A stretch of DNA of 39,743 bases, from assembly GCA_947476255.1 (NCBI GenBank), contig CANJPY010000044.1, forward strand, positions 1 through 39,743. Direction: 5' to 3'. This DNA comes from Chthoniobacteraceae bacterium (GTDB taxonomy: Bacteria > Verrucomicrobiota > Verrucomicrobiia > Chthoniobacterales > Chthoniobacteraceae). Every line of letters starts with the position of its first letter. Position 1 is the first letter of the stretch. Shown here in pieces: positions 1 to 7,402 of this stretch. Under the pieces are notes generated by a model. The model worked only from the letters and a program-made list of their open reading frames with translations, was not told the DNA's origin and searched no databases. A program made the position numbers and the translations under genes.

Positions 1-150
1 ACGAAGCCTCCCTGCTCCGCCTCATCTCCGCCCTGCTCTGTGAAATCAGCGAAGAGTGGCTCACCGGAAAAATCTACCTCAACATGAATCCAACTGACCT
101 GCCCCACAGCTAACGCTCAACTTTTACAGAATAAAAATTGCGCCGCCGGC
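1..150 (+). mobile_element. Right end of an IS256-type insertion sequence
   Basis: The transposase stop at 111-113 is followed within a few bases by an A/T-rich stretch around 118-140 (cttttacagaataaaaattg). That resembles the terminal inverted repeat region expected just after the transposase of IS256-type elements. The exact end, the left inverted repeat and any target duplication cannot be determined because the other end is outside the window. The right limit given here is approximate. Confidence 0.45.
3..113 (+). CDS. IS256-family transposase, C-terminal fragment
   Basis: The gene is cut by the left edge of the window, so only the last 36 codons are visible. The frame reads EASLLRLISALLCEISEEW and then TGKIYLNM before a TAA. 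This is the characteristic C-terminal tail of Mutator/IS256-type DDE transposases, where a leucine-rich helix is followed by EISEEW and a TGKxYL motif. The catalytic DDE residues would lie upstream, outside the window, so it is not possible to say whether the element is intact. No frameshift is visible in the part seen. Confidence 0.75.
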   Translation, partial: EASLLRLISALLCEISEEWLTGKIYLNMNPTDLPHS

Positions 151-357
151 AGGAGAGCTGGAAAAGCTCCGCGAGCCATTGGCGAACTTGAACCCGGCTT
201 GGTTCGTGTCGGTGTAGTCGTTGTGCTTTGACGGCGGAGGTTAGCCTGCTTGCTGTAGAGGCTTTAACGCGCAGGGGTCATGCAGATATTTATGCGGTCC
301 CGCCGCTGATCGAGCCCGTTCGGCAGCCTTAGCGGCGTCAATCTCATGAGACCCCCT

Positions 358-771
358 TTACGTCATCAAAAAGGGATTCACTACCGTCACACTTCCATAC
401 CGCTGCCCGTGATTGAGATCTTCACTCAACAATTCATTACACCGAGCACACTGAGCCCCTGCTAGGATTGCTGCATCCCAATACGATGTGCCGTACCGGG
501 ACTTGATTTCAAGCGCAGCGCGTAATACCGCGCGCGTATTGTCTTGAATCCGAAATCTCATCCACTTTTCAATCAATCGCACTGCAAAATCATGCGTTAG
601 CGCATCTGGGCGTCTTGAATGAGTCGCTTGCACGTAAAACTCCTGAAGCACTTGCACCGAAAGGGCCAAATCAGCACTCAACAAAATCCTCCTTGCTATC
701 TCGCCCTTATCCGATTTCGCTGCTTCCAATTCCAACGAATAGAGAAGGATATTAGTATCAACGAATCTCAT
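358..771 (-). CDS. PIN-domain ribonuclease toxin, VapC-like
   Basis: This 137-residue protein starts MRFVDTNILLYSLE, the first acidic strand of the PIN fold, with Asp5 in the DTN signature. A glutamate in the VLQEFY segment and SYWDAAILAGA near residue 100 supply further acidic active-site positions. The C-terminal LLSEDLNHG and VVNPF segments are typical of VapC toxins. PIN toxins are magnesium-dependent RNases that cleave specific RNAs. The start codon lies inside the end of the upstream antitoxin gene with a 14-bp overlap, so the two are probably one transcript with coupled translation. Length is normal for the family. Target RNA is unknown. Confidence 0.85.
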   Translation of the reverse strand: MRFVDTNILLYSLELEAAKSDKGEIARRILLSADLALSVQVLQEFYVQATHSRRPDALTHDFAVRLIEKWMRFRIQDNTRAVLRAALEIKSRYGTSYWDAAILAGAQCARCNELLSEDLNHGQRYGSVTVVNPFLMT

Positions 772-1021
772 GGCGGGAATACAACTCTTCTCGGCTTAAA
801 TGATGTTCAGAACTCAAACCGAGCTGTTGAGAACGCAATTCATCCCGGAGTTCACGCTCTTCGCGTTCAAGACGCTGGAAGTCAGTTTCTGTAGGCGCCC
901 CGCACGCGATTTGAAGGAGATATGACTTCACCAGCGCGGAAACAGAGGTGGCCCGCTCTGCGGCTCTGATTCGTGCCATCCTGTAGGTTTCATCATCCAC
1001 ACTGACGGTGATGTTTTTCAC
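758..1021 (-). CDS. Ribbon-helix-helix antitoxin, VapB-like
   Basis: This 87-residue protein begins with a GTG codon chosen because VKNITVSVDDETYRMARIRA is a typical ribbon-helix-helix N-terminus: a short basic strand followed by two helices. A longer reading from 1102 adds 27 residues that do not look like this family. The C-terminal half is highly charged (REERELRDELRSQQ) and is the likely toxin-binding tail. In known VapBC modules the antitoxin dimer binds its own promoter and neutralises the PIN toxin. The gene overlaps the toxin start by 14 bp. No Shine-Dalgarno sequence is visible before the GTG, so the exact start is uncertain. Confidence 0.7.
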   Translation of the reverse strand: MKNITVSVDDETYRMARIRAAERATSVSALVKSYLLQIACGAPTETDFQRLEREERELRDELRSQQLGLSSEHHLSREELYSRHEIR

Positions 1022-1371
1022 ACGAACATTCTGCCACAGTATCACAGTTTCACAAGTCTCGATTGCGGTGCGTCTGCTCCGCCAAAGTTCACGCTTTCTC
1101 ACGTGATACCTTCTTCAAAGCGACAGGCTTTTGAGAAACTCGGCGAAGAATACCGTGAAAGACCCGGCTTTTCGAGAGACCTCAAGATCTGGGAAGTCAG
1201 ATTGCACAGGCAAAGGCCGTTTTCTCATGATATCTCATTTGTGTGAGTGCCGCGGCCTCACCAGGCGCTGTACCGTCGCCCTACGCTCGGCATGACGCCT
1301 GCTCGATTTGAGGAACCCGTCACGCCTCGCTCCGGGCATCGGTGTGCTTGGGCGTTGCGTTCGTCAGAGAT
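1022..1371. other. Intergenic gap between vapB-like and lysR-like genes
   Basis: About 350 bp without a supported gene on either strand. It must hold the promoter of the toxin-antitoxin pair, which reads leftward from here. The short open frames are high-GC shadows without recognisable protein signatures. No tRNA fold, convincing terminator hairpin or repeat was found by eye. Confidence 0.6.
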
Positions 1372-2271
1372 TTACAGCTCCTCAGAGTTTTGGGTGCCGG
1401 GCTGCAGGCAATCCACAAGGAGTTTGCGAAACGCCTGATCGCTGGGGGAGGGGCTTCCTCCGCGTTTGGTGAGTATCGCCACTTGCCTTTCAACGGGTGG
1501 ACCGTGCAGTTCGCTGATCCGGCAGTTTGAGGGCGCGTGATTCGTCGCAAGGTGCGGGAGCAGGGCGATGCCGAGTCCAGCGGCCACAAGAGAACGAATC
1601 GTTTCGAGCTCGCTGCTCTCGCAGGCGATGCGCGGTTCAAAGCCGGCTGCCCGGCACGCGGCAAGGGCAGTGTCGCGCGCGCGCCCTTTGTAGAGGACGA
1701 AGCTCTCCCGGCTCAGTTCCTGAAGCTTGAGTTTGGTGGATTTTGCTGCGGCATGGGTACGCCGGCTGAGGACGACAAAGCGTTCCGTTAAAATAACCTG
1801 GGTTTCAAAACTGCCGCCGATTGCCGGCATTTGTATGAGCCCCAATTCGACCCGGCCCTGTTCCACCCAGTTTGCCACGGATTCCGAGGTTCCTTCATAA
1901 AGGGCGAGTTCTATCCTCGGGTGCTTTTTGCGAAACAACGCGATGGCTTTTGGCAAAAGGCACGCGCTTGCTGAAGGAATTGCGCCGATGCTGAGTCGCC
2001 CTCCGCGCAGCCCCGCAATTTCCTGAACCGCTGCTTTCGCCGCGTGCGCCTTCTCGAGCAATGTTTCAGCGTGGATGCGGAGTGTTTCCCCGGCCGCCGT
2101 CAAGGTGCTTTCCCTGCGCCCGCGCTGGAAAAGAGCCGTTCCAAACTCTCCTTCGAGTTTTTTAATCTGTTCACTAAGAGCTGTTTGAGCAATGTTGAGG
2201 CGGCCGGCGGCACGGGTGAAATTACGTTGCCTGGCGGTTTCGAGAAAATATTCGAGCTGGTAAAGTTCCAT
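1372..2271 (-). CDS. LysR-family transcriptional regulator
   Basis: This 299-residue protein has the standard LysR layout. Residues 1-60 form a winged helix-turn-helix (MELYQLEYFLETARQRNFT, then AAGRLNIAQTALSEQIKKLE). Residues from about 90 onward form a periplasmic-binding-protein-like effector domain starting GRLSIGAIPSASACLLP. Length is typical. It is transcribed divergently from an Old Yellow Enzyme-type gene starting at 2345, the classical arrangement in which a LysR protein controls its neighbour in response to a pathway metabolite. The start is supported by a GGAGA sequence a few bases upstream, one of few clear ribosome sites in the window. Effector is unknown. Confidence 0.92.
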   Translation of the reverse strand: MELYQLEYFLETARQRNFTRAAGRLNIAQTALSEQIKKLEGEFGTALFQRGRRESTLTAAGETLRIHAETLLEKAHAAKAAVQEIAGLRGGRLSIGAIPSASACLLPKAIALFRKKHPRIELALYEGTSESVANWVEQGRVELGLIQMPAIGGSFETQVILTERFVVLSRRTHAAAKSTKLKLQELSRESFVLYKGRARDTALAACRAAGFEPRIACESSELETIRSLVAAGLGIALLPHLATNHAPSNCRISELHGPPVERQVAILTKRGGSPSPSDQAFRKLLVDCLQPGTQNSEEL

Positions 2272-2294
2272 CGGTTTCTCCGTTGATAGCTATT

Positions 2295-2311
2295 GTAAAC
2301 ATGTGTTTTAC
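2295..2311. promoter_or_regulatory. Dyad in the lysR / oxidoreductase divergent promoter
   Basis: The 73-bp gap between the two divergent starts contains GTAAA-N7-TTTAC, a 17-bp dyad in A/T-rich sequence. LysR proteins usually bind an A/T-rich interrupted palindrome in such a gap, so this is the best candidate operator. It does not fit the T-N11-A form exactly, and binding is inference. Confidence 0.4.
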
Positions 2312-2344
2312 CTTTGGTGTCTCCCGCGTTCAAATAGGAAAACA

Positions 2345-3829
2345 ATGAGTACCACCGATTCACGTCCCTTTGTGCGCTTGGGCGCCGTAAAGTCCTTGGA
2401 GGATTTTCAGACAGCTTGTCATAGTCTCGGTATCGAGTTGCCGGCGGAGGCGCTTGATCCTTCGGACCCGCCGCTAGGAAGGGTCGCCGAGGTTGTGGTT
2501 AACGGGAAACGTCCGGGCAACCGCGTTGTGATTCACCCCATGGAAGGATGGGATGGCACCACAACCGGGGGCGTAAGCGAGGAGATGCGCAGACGCTGGC
2601 GGCGGTTTGGAGAGAGTGGTGCAAAAATGATCTGCGGCGCGGAGGCCATGGCAGTGCGTCCAGACGGGCGGGCCAACCCAAACCAGTTAATTCTGGTTGA
2701 GGATAACAAAGCGGGTATCGCGGAGTTGGTGGAGATTCTCAAAACTGCTCATCATGAACTTTATGGGAGGGTTGACGACCTGGTGATCGGATTCCAGTTG
2801 ACGCATTCGGGGCGTTTTTGCCGGCCTCATGACAAGCAGCGATGGGAGTCACGGGTGGCATTCCGGCATCCTATTTTGGACCGGAAGTTTAATGTCACAA
2901 GCGACGAACAGGTGCTCTCGGACGCCGATGTGGAAGAACTCATCCGCGACTATGTGCGTGCAGCCCGTCTGGCATGGGAGGTGGGCGCCGACTTTGTTGA
3001 TATCAAACACTGCCACGGTTACTTGCTCCACGAATTTCTAGGCGCTCATACCCGCCCCGGCAAGTATGGTGGCAGCTTTGAAAAGAGAACGCGGATTTTA
3101 CGCGAGATCATCGAGGGGATTCGAGCGGACGGTAACCGGATTGATGTCGGGGTGAGGCTGAGTCTGTTCGACAAGGTTCCCTACCGGCCCGATCCGACGC
3201 GCGCGCAACCAGGGAAGCTTGGCCCCGGGATCCCCGAAGACTTTTCCTCGTGTTTGCCCTACCGCTATGGGTTTGGGGTAAATCAGGAGGATCCATCGCA
3301 AATTGATCTGAGCGAGACATTTCAATTTGTGGAGCTATGCGGCGAACTGGGGGTGAAGGTCTTAAATACAACGGCAGGTTCGCCTTATTACACACCCAAT
3401 CTGCAGCGTCCAGCTACGTTCCCTCCCAGCGATGGCTATCAGCCTGCCTATGATCCTCTCATAGATGTGGAGCGGCAGATTCAAGCGGTGCGGCAAGTCA
3501 AAGCGAGGGCTCCCCGGGACCTCTATGTGATTGGGTCAGGGTACACTTATTTGCAGGAGTTTTTGGCTCCGGTCGCGAGTGCGGTCATTCGCGCTGGTTG
3601 GGCGGATGGTATTGGTCTTGGACGGGCGGTCCTTTCGTATCCAGCCATGCTCACCGATGCCGCCCACGGTCGAGCGGTTCAGAAGAAATTCATTTGCCGC
3701 ACCTTTAGTGAGTGTACGACTGCGCCCCGGAATGGTTTGATTAGTGGCTGCTACCCCTTGGACAAGTTTTATACGGAAAGACCAGAATTTGCTCAACTCA
3801 AGGAGATTAAGAAGAAATCCGGGGTTTAA
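2345..3829 (+). CDS. Old Yellow Enzyme-type NADH:flavin oxidoreductase
   Basis: This 494-residue protein is an FMN TIM-barrel oxidoreductase of the OYE / 2,4-dienoyl-CoA reductase type. FQLTHSGRFCRP carries the flavin-contact region, and DFVDIKHCHGYLLHEFL carries the HxxH-type substrate-binding motif, followed by the R-x-GKYGGSFEKRTR loop. IGLGRAVLSYP matches the phosphate-binding end of the barrel. Three cysteines near the C-terminus (CRTFSECTTAPRNGLISGC) recall the Fe-S ligands of larger family members, but the second, NAD-binding half of dienoyl-CoA reductases is absent. The start at 2345 is supported by AGGA 6 bases upstream. It is divergent from a LysR gene and 22 bp before a DapA-like gene, so a small regulated catabolic operon is likely. 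Substrate is unknown. Confidence 0.88.
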   Translation: MSTTDSRPFVRLGAVKSLEDFQTACHSLGIELPAEALDPSDPPLGRVAEVVVNGKRPGNRVVIHPMEGWDGTTTGGVSEEMRRRWRRFGESGAKMICGAEAMAVRPDGRANPNQLILVEDNKAGIAELVEILKTAHHELYGRVDDLVIGFQLTHSGRFCRPHDKQRWESRVAFRHPILDRKFNVTSDEQVLSDADVEELIRDYVRAARLAWEVGADFVDIKHCHGYLLHEFLGAHTRPGKYGGSFEKRTRILREIIEGIRADGNRIDVGVRLSLFDKVPYRPDPTRAQPGKLGPGIPEDFSSCLPYRYGFGVNQEDPSQIDLSETFQFVELCGELGVKVLNTTAGSPYYTPNLQRPATFPPSDGYQPAYDPLIDVERQIQAVRQVKARAPRDLYVIGSGYTYLQEFLAPVASAVIRAGWADGIGLGRAVLSYPAMLTDAAHGRAVQKKFICRTFSECTTAPRNGLISGCYPLDKFYTERPEFAQLKEIKKKSGV

Positions 3830-3851
3830 AAAGCATTGCCGTTTATCAGCC

Positions 3852-4970
3852 ATGAAGACACTTATCTCGGATCCGAAGGAGCTTTCTCCAGACACGCCTT
3901 GGTTGGACACCACGTGGGCGTGGACGGGCGAGGAAGCGCTTGTCAATCACACGACCAAGGCGCGTTTGTGCGCGGCCGCGTTGTTGCCTTTCCGCGCCGC
4001 CAAGCCTGATTGGGAAGGCTTTTCAGCCAGTATTCGTTGGATGCAGGCGACTGCGGACCACTATGGAGTCGAGCTTGTGGTCGTCCTCAACGCGGACACA
4101 GGCTACATTTTTGACCTCGATGACGCCATGTATGCGGAGGTGCTGCATCGCTTCCGAGCGGATTTTCCGAAGGCAAAATTTATTGCCGGGGTGACGGCGC
4201 GAGGCGCTGACAACGATACGGAATTTAAGGCGGAACGCTACCGTGCCTTGCTGGATATTGTCCAAGAGCATGACAATTGCGAGGTGATGCTGATGACTTC
4301 GCGCTGGTTGAATGCACTTGGTCCGGAGCGTCGCAGGGATGCGTATTACGAGATTGCCGAGTGGTTGATTCGACCGGGAATTGTGCACGCCCTTGAACCG
4401 TCTTTTGTTCCATGGGCCACTCCTTATGAACCTTGGTTGTTGTGGCAGTTGGCTTTGCATCCAAAATTTGTCGGAGGCAAAATCAGCACCCTCGATGAGC
4501 CGCATTTTCTCTACTGGGCTGCGATGTGCCGGGACTTGGCCTTGGATTTCGCCCCGCACAGCGGCGATGATTTTGGGATCGCGACTGCGATCAAGACGGG
4601 GTTGCCGCTGCTCATTGGCGCGGCGGTGAGTGGTGCGCCTCTCATTTGTGCGGCCAAGGATATGTGGCTGACGGACGATTCCCCGGGGAAAAAGTTCAAA
4701 ACAGGCACAGGCAGGTTTGATACCCGCGTCTACAAGGTGTTCGAAGCTTTTCAGTCCCTCGAAGACCAGGTGTTCCGACTTGATTCAAAGATGAGCGCTG
4801 CGGCTTACAAGCACAGCACAGCACATGTGCTCCACTTGCTGGGTCTGCTGGCTTCCCCAGAGGCGCATCCGTCCTGTAGAGACCTGCGAGGGGGTGGCGA
4901 GGCCGAGCGGATGACAGACGCCTTGCGCCGTCCACGCCGTTTGGCGGAGCGGCTTCACATCAAGTTTTAG
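3852..4970 (+). CDS. DapA-superfamily-like protein (putative aldolase/dehydratase)
   Basis: This 372-residue protein reads like a class I aldolase TIM barrel related to dihydrodipicolinate synthase. A strand ending in KFVGGKISTLDEP places Lys210 where the Schiff-base lysine is found in that superfamily, and later strands (DFAPHSGDDFGI and TGLPLLIGAAVSGAP) fit the C-terminal side of the barrel. The usual tyrosine motif was not identified with confidence, so catalysis is uncertain. It starts 22 bp after the oxidoreductase stop and is probably cotranscribed. The C-terminus is rich in arginine. A link to processing of a keto-acid or sugar-acid intermediate from the upstream enzyme is inference. 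Confidence 0.6.
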   Translation: MKTLISDPKELSPDTPWLDTTWAWTGEEALVNHTTKARLCAAALLPFRAAKPDWEGFSASIRWMQATADHYGVELVVVLNADTGYIFDLDDAMYAEVLHRFRADFPKAKFIAGVTARGADNDTEFKAERYRALLDIVQEHDNCEVMLMTSRWLNALGPERRRDAYYEIAEWLIRPGIVHALEPSFVPWATPYEPWLLWQLALHPKFVGGKISTLDEPHFLYWAAMCRDLALDFAPHSGDDFGIATAIKTGLPLLIGAAVSGAPLICAAKDMWLTDDSPGKKFKTGTGRFDTRVYKVFEAFQSLEDQVFRLDSKMSAAAYKHSTAHVLHLLGLLASPEAHPSCRDLRGGGEAERMTDALRRPRRLAERLHIKF

Positions 4971-4985
4971 CGGAGAAGTGGGTGT

Positions 4986-5017
4986 AAAAAAACGCGCCCA
5001 CAATCTCTGTGGGCGCG
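4986..5017. terminator. Bidirectional rho-independent terminator
   Basis: A 10-bp perfect GC stem (4993-5002 with 5008-5017, loop atctc) sits between the convergent DapA-like and NIPSNAP genes. Seven A residues at 4986-4992 become a T7 tail for the minus-strand transcript, and a weaker T run follows on the plus strand. It should end transcription in both directions, better for the minus-strand gene. Confidence 0.85.
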
Positions 5018-5048
5018 CGTTTCAAAAATCACTCCGGAGGAGGTACGG

Positions 5049-5870
5049 CTAACGGATGGGGGAGAAGTCCGTCGCTTTCATGTAAACGGATTTCACGCCC
5101 TCTGGCTGGGGCAGGGTGAGGGGCCCGTTGACCTCGCTCTTGGCCTTTGCCGCGATCCATTCTGGGTCCGCTCGGAAGGAATCGAACGACTTGAGGCCCG
5201 CCTCCTTGCTCGCGTGTCCAAGCACGTATATGAGCTTGCGCGATGCACCTGCGTCGGCATCGGTGGGGGTCCAGTAGGCGATGTGGGACATTCCGTGGCG
5301 GGAGAACAGGCCGACGGTGTGGTCCCGGAAACGGCTGTTGAGTGCATCGAGTTTGCCCTCTGGCGTCGTGTAAGTACGGAGTTCAAACACGCGCTCTCCG
5401 GAGGCTGCGCCGGGCTTGATGGCCGCTGAGTAGTCCGTTGCCTTCATGAAAATCACCTCAGGCTTTTGGGCCAGAATTTTGCCTCCGGCCTCGCTGGCCT
5501 TGGCGGCGGCCAACCAGTCGGGATCCTTGCGGAAGGTGTCCCAATTGCCCGCTGCGGCCTCACGGCTTTTGTGCGCGATGACGTAAATGAGGGTGGTATC
5601 AGCGCCCTCGTTTTTTTCAATGGGAACCCAGTAGCCGATGTTTTCGATGCCGTGTTTTTCGAAAAGACGGATCGTATGGTCGCGGAAGCGGGAGAGAAGG
5701 GCGGGCAGTTTGCCCTCGTTGGTGACGTAAACCCTCATTTCAAAAACTCTCGAGTCTTCGGCGGCTAGGGAAAGGGAAGGGGCGCTGAGGCTCATGGCGG
5801 CGGCAAAGGTTGTGGCAAGCCAGTTGCGGCGGGTAAGATGGCTGATACGTTGCAGGATGGGGGTGCTCAT
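5049..5870 (-). CDS. Tat-exported protein with two NIPSNAP domains
   Basis: This 273-residue protein starts with a likely twin-arginine signal (TRRNWLATTFAAA at residues 13-25, then an Ala/Ser-rich stretch ending around SLAAE). Two repeats of the NIPSNAP ferredoxin-like fold follow, roughly residues 40-150 and 157-265. Each begins VFE(M/L)R-Y and contains a -SRFRDHT- helix and an H-G-x-x-x-I-(A/G)-Y-W segment. Family function is poorly known; the fold resembles small dimeric alpha-beta barrels. A Tat signal suggests folding in the cytosol before export. The start codon has no Shine-Dalgarno sequence, and a 9-bp duplication and an 8-bp microsatellite lie directly upstream. Confidence 0.85.
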   Translation of the reverse strand: MSTPILQRISHLTRRNWLATTFAAAMSLSAPSLSLAAEDSRVFEMRVYVTNEGKLPALLSRFRDHTIRLFEKHGIENIGYWVPIEKNEGADTTLIYVIAHKSREAAAGNWDTFRKDPDWLAAAKASEAGGKILAQKPEVIFMKATDYSAAIKPGAASGERVFELRTYTTPEGKLDALNSRFRDHTVGLFSRHGMSHIAYWTPTDADAGASRKLIYVLGHASKEAGLKSFDSFRADPEWIAAKAKSEVNGPLTLPQPEGVKSVYMKATDFSPIR

Positions 5871-5890
5871 GGGGTTGATGGGGTTGATGG

Positions 5891-5967
5891 GGTGCTGAGG
5901 TGCTGAGGTGCTGAGGTGCTGAGGTGCTGAGGTGCTGAGGTGCTGAGGTGCTGAGGTGCTGAGGTGC
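5891..5967. repeat. 8-bp tandem repeat, nine perfect units
   Basis: GGTGCTGA is repeated nine times without error from 5891 to 5962, followed by a partial unit to 5967. Read on the minus strand the unit is TCAGCACC. Between the repeat and the NIPSNAP start codon lies a second short duplication, GGGGTTGAT twice (5871-5888). The array sits 21-97 bp upstream of the start codon at 5870. Perfect identity of all units suggests recent slippage. Confidence 0.97.
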
Positions 5968-6022
5968 AGGGAAGGGGGGATCCGTCACTCAGCGTGGCCA
6001 GATCCCCTCGGGTTAAGTGCGT

Positions 6023-6520
6023 TTACTTCAGCTCTTTGTCCCAGGCGGCGATCAGTTTTTTCTCCGACTCGAAAAGTTCGTCGGTGGAGTCGAGAATTTC
6101 GATGGATTCAATCGTGTCGCCTTGTTTCACGGAGTCCACGATGTCCTGCCCTTTGGTGACCTCACCGAATACGGCGTGTTTTCCATCGAGGTGCGGCGTC
6201 GGAACGTGCGTGATGAAGAATTGGCTTCCGTTGGTGTTCGGGCCGGCATTTGCCATTGAGAAGATACCGGGCTTGTCGTGTTTAAGGGTTTTGCGGATTT
6301 CATCGGGGAAGCGATAGCCCGGGCCGCCGCTGCCGGTGCCTGTGGGATCGCCACCTTGGATCATGAAGTCCTTGATGACCCGGTGGAATTTGATGCCGTT
6401 GTAAAATCCGCGTTTTGCAAGATTTAAAAAATTGGCTGTGGTGATCGGAACTTGAGACGCAAACAAAGTGGCCTCGATAGCGCCGCGTGAAGTGGTAAGA
6501 ACAATACGGATGTTTTCCAT
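6023..6520 (-). CDS. Cytosolic cyclophilin-type peptidyl-prolyl isomerase
   Basis: This 165-residue protein is a compact cyclophilin that catalyses cis-trans isomerisation of X-Pro bonds. The active-site block [14 protein letters not shown] and the later [18 protein letters not shown] are intact. The tryptophan typical of cyclosporin-sensitive forms is His here (LDGKH), as in many bacterial cyclophilins. The start [10 protein letters not shown] was chosen over an upstream frame because it aligns with the family N-terminus and no signal peptide precedes it. It is divergent from a second, exported cyclophilin starting at 6600, with 79 bp between the starts. A charged helix extends the C-terminus ([14 protein letters not shown]). 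Confidence 0.93.
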   Translation of the reverse strand: MENIRIVLTTSRGAIEATLFASQVPITTANFLNLAKRGFYNGIKFHRVIKDFMIQGGDPTGTGSGGPGYRFPDEIRKTLKHDKPGIFSMANAGPNTNGSQFFITHVPTPHLDGKHAVFGEVTKGQDIVDSVKQGDTIESIEILDSTDELFESEKKLIAAWDKELK

Positions 6521-6599
6521 CGTGCTGAGTGTATGCAGAAAAAATACCCGAGGGGAATCATTGCGTGAAACTAGTGGATTAGTAAAAATATGCCTTCCT

Positions 6600-7232
6600 A
6601 TGACAAAACCGTTCCTCCTCACTTTTGCTGGATGCCTCATGGGCGCCCTGCTTCCTGTTTCTGCCCAGACACCTGCCCCTGCCGATGCAAACGGCGCAGC
6701 AGCCCAACCAACTCCTCCGCCGATGAAGGAAGTGGCCGTGATTAAGACGTCCAAAGGGGAGATGACAGTCGACTTTTGGAGCGACGTTGCACCGAAAACC
6801 GTGGAAAACTTTAAGGCACTGGCCAAAAAGGGCTTTTATAACGGCACGGCTTTCCACCGTATCATCAAGGGTTTTATGATCCAGGGCGGCGATCCGAACA
6901 CCAAGGATCCATCGAAGGAGGCGAGCTTTGGAACTGGAGATCCCGGCTACAAAATCAAGGCCGAGTTTAATCCCCGCAAGCACGAAGCGGGTGTCTTATC
7001 GATGGCGCGCAGCATGGACCCGGATTCCGCTGGGTCACAGTTTTTCATTTGTCTGGATGCGGCACCCAACTTGGATGGGAAGTACACGGCTTTTGGCAAA
7101 CTCATCAAGGGAGATGAGGTTCTGCAGAAGATCGGCGACACTCCAGTGGTGAGCAATGGACGGGAAACAAGCAAGCCTGCGGAGCGTGTTGCTGTGGAGA
7201 GTGTTTCGATTATCAGCGTGCCCGTAAAATAG
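6600..7232 (+). CDS. Exported cyclophilin-type peptidyl-prolyl isomerase
   Basis: This 210-residue protein begins with a Sec signal peptide ([20 protein letters not shown], probable cleavage after VSAQ or nearby). A Pro/Ala-rich linker and then a full cyclophilin domain follow from about residue 45. [15 protein letters not shown], the [19 protein letters not shown] block and the final VAVESVSII strand are intact. An insertion of about 20 residues after GGDPN ([14 protein letters not shown]) distinguishes it from its cytosolic neighbour. It would assist folding of periplasmic or outer-membrane proteins. The start fits the signal peptide. It is followed by a terminator and so is monocistronic. 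Confidence 0.93.
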   Translation: MTKPFLLTFAGCLMGALLPVSAQTPAPADANGAAAQPTPPPMKEVAVIKTSKGEMTVDFWSDVAPKTVENFKALAKKGFYNGTAFHRIIKGFMIQGGDPNTKDPSKEASFGTGDPGYKIKAEFNPRKHEAGVLSMARSMDPDSAGSQFFICLDAAPNLDGKYTAFGKLIKGDEVLQKIGDTPVVSNGRETSKPAERVAVESVSIISVPVK

Positions 7233-7268
7233 GCTGGGTCCCAGTTTCGGACCTTTTAAAAAAGGGGG

Positions 7269-7308
7269 GGGAAGGGCGGGTTCGGCTTGAACCGCTCTTT
7301 CCCTTTTT
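7269..7308 (+). terminator. Rho-independent terminator after exported cyclophilin
   Basis: An imperfect GC-rich stem (7269-7283 with 7289-7303, loop around ggctt) is followed by TTTTT at 7304-7308, 37 bp after the stop codon. Confidence 0.7.
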
Positions 7309-7362
7309 GTTTGCTGGAGGACTTCTCCTGTTTCGGCGCGTCGCTGATTTGTCACATTTTTT

Positions 7363-7388
7363 CTCACGCTTGAGCGCCCACGCGTGAG
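7363..7388. promoter_or_regulatory. Inverted repeat just upstream of aguB
   Basis: CTCACGC (7363-7369) and GCGTGAG (7382-7388) form 7-bp perfect arms around 12 bp, ending 14 bp before the aguB start. It could be an operator or a hairpin in the 5' leader; nothing in the sequence decides between these. Confidence 0.35.
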
Positions 7389-7402
7389 GCATTGTTGTTT
7401 TT

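Noticed and set aside
5891-5967. Short tandem repeats as a possible CRISPR array
   Set aside because: The 8-bp units are contiguous with no spacers; this is a microsatellite.
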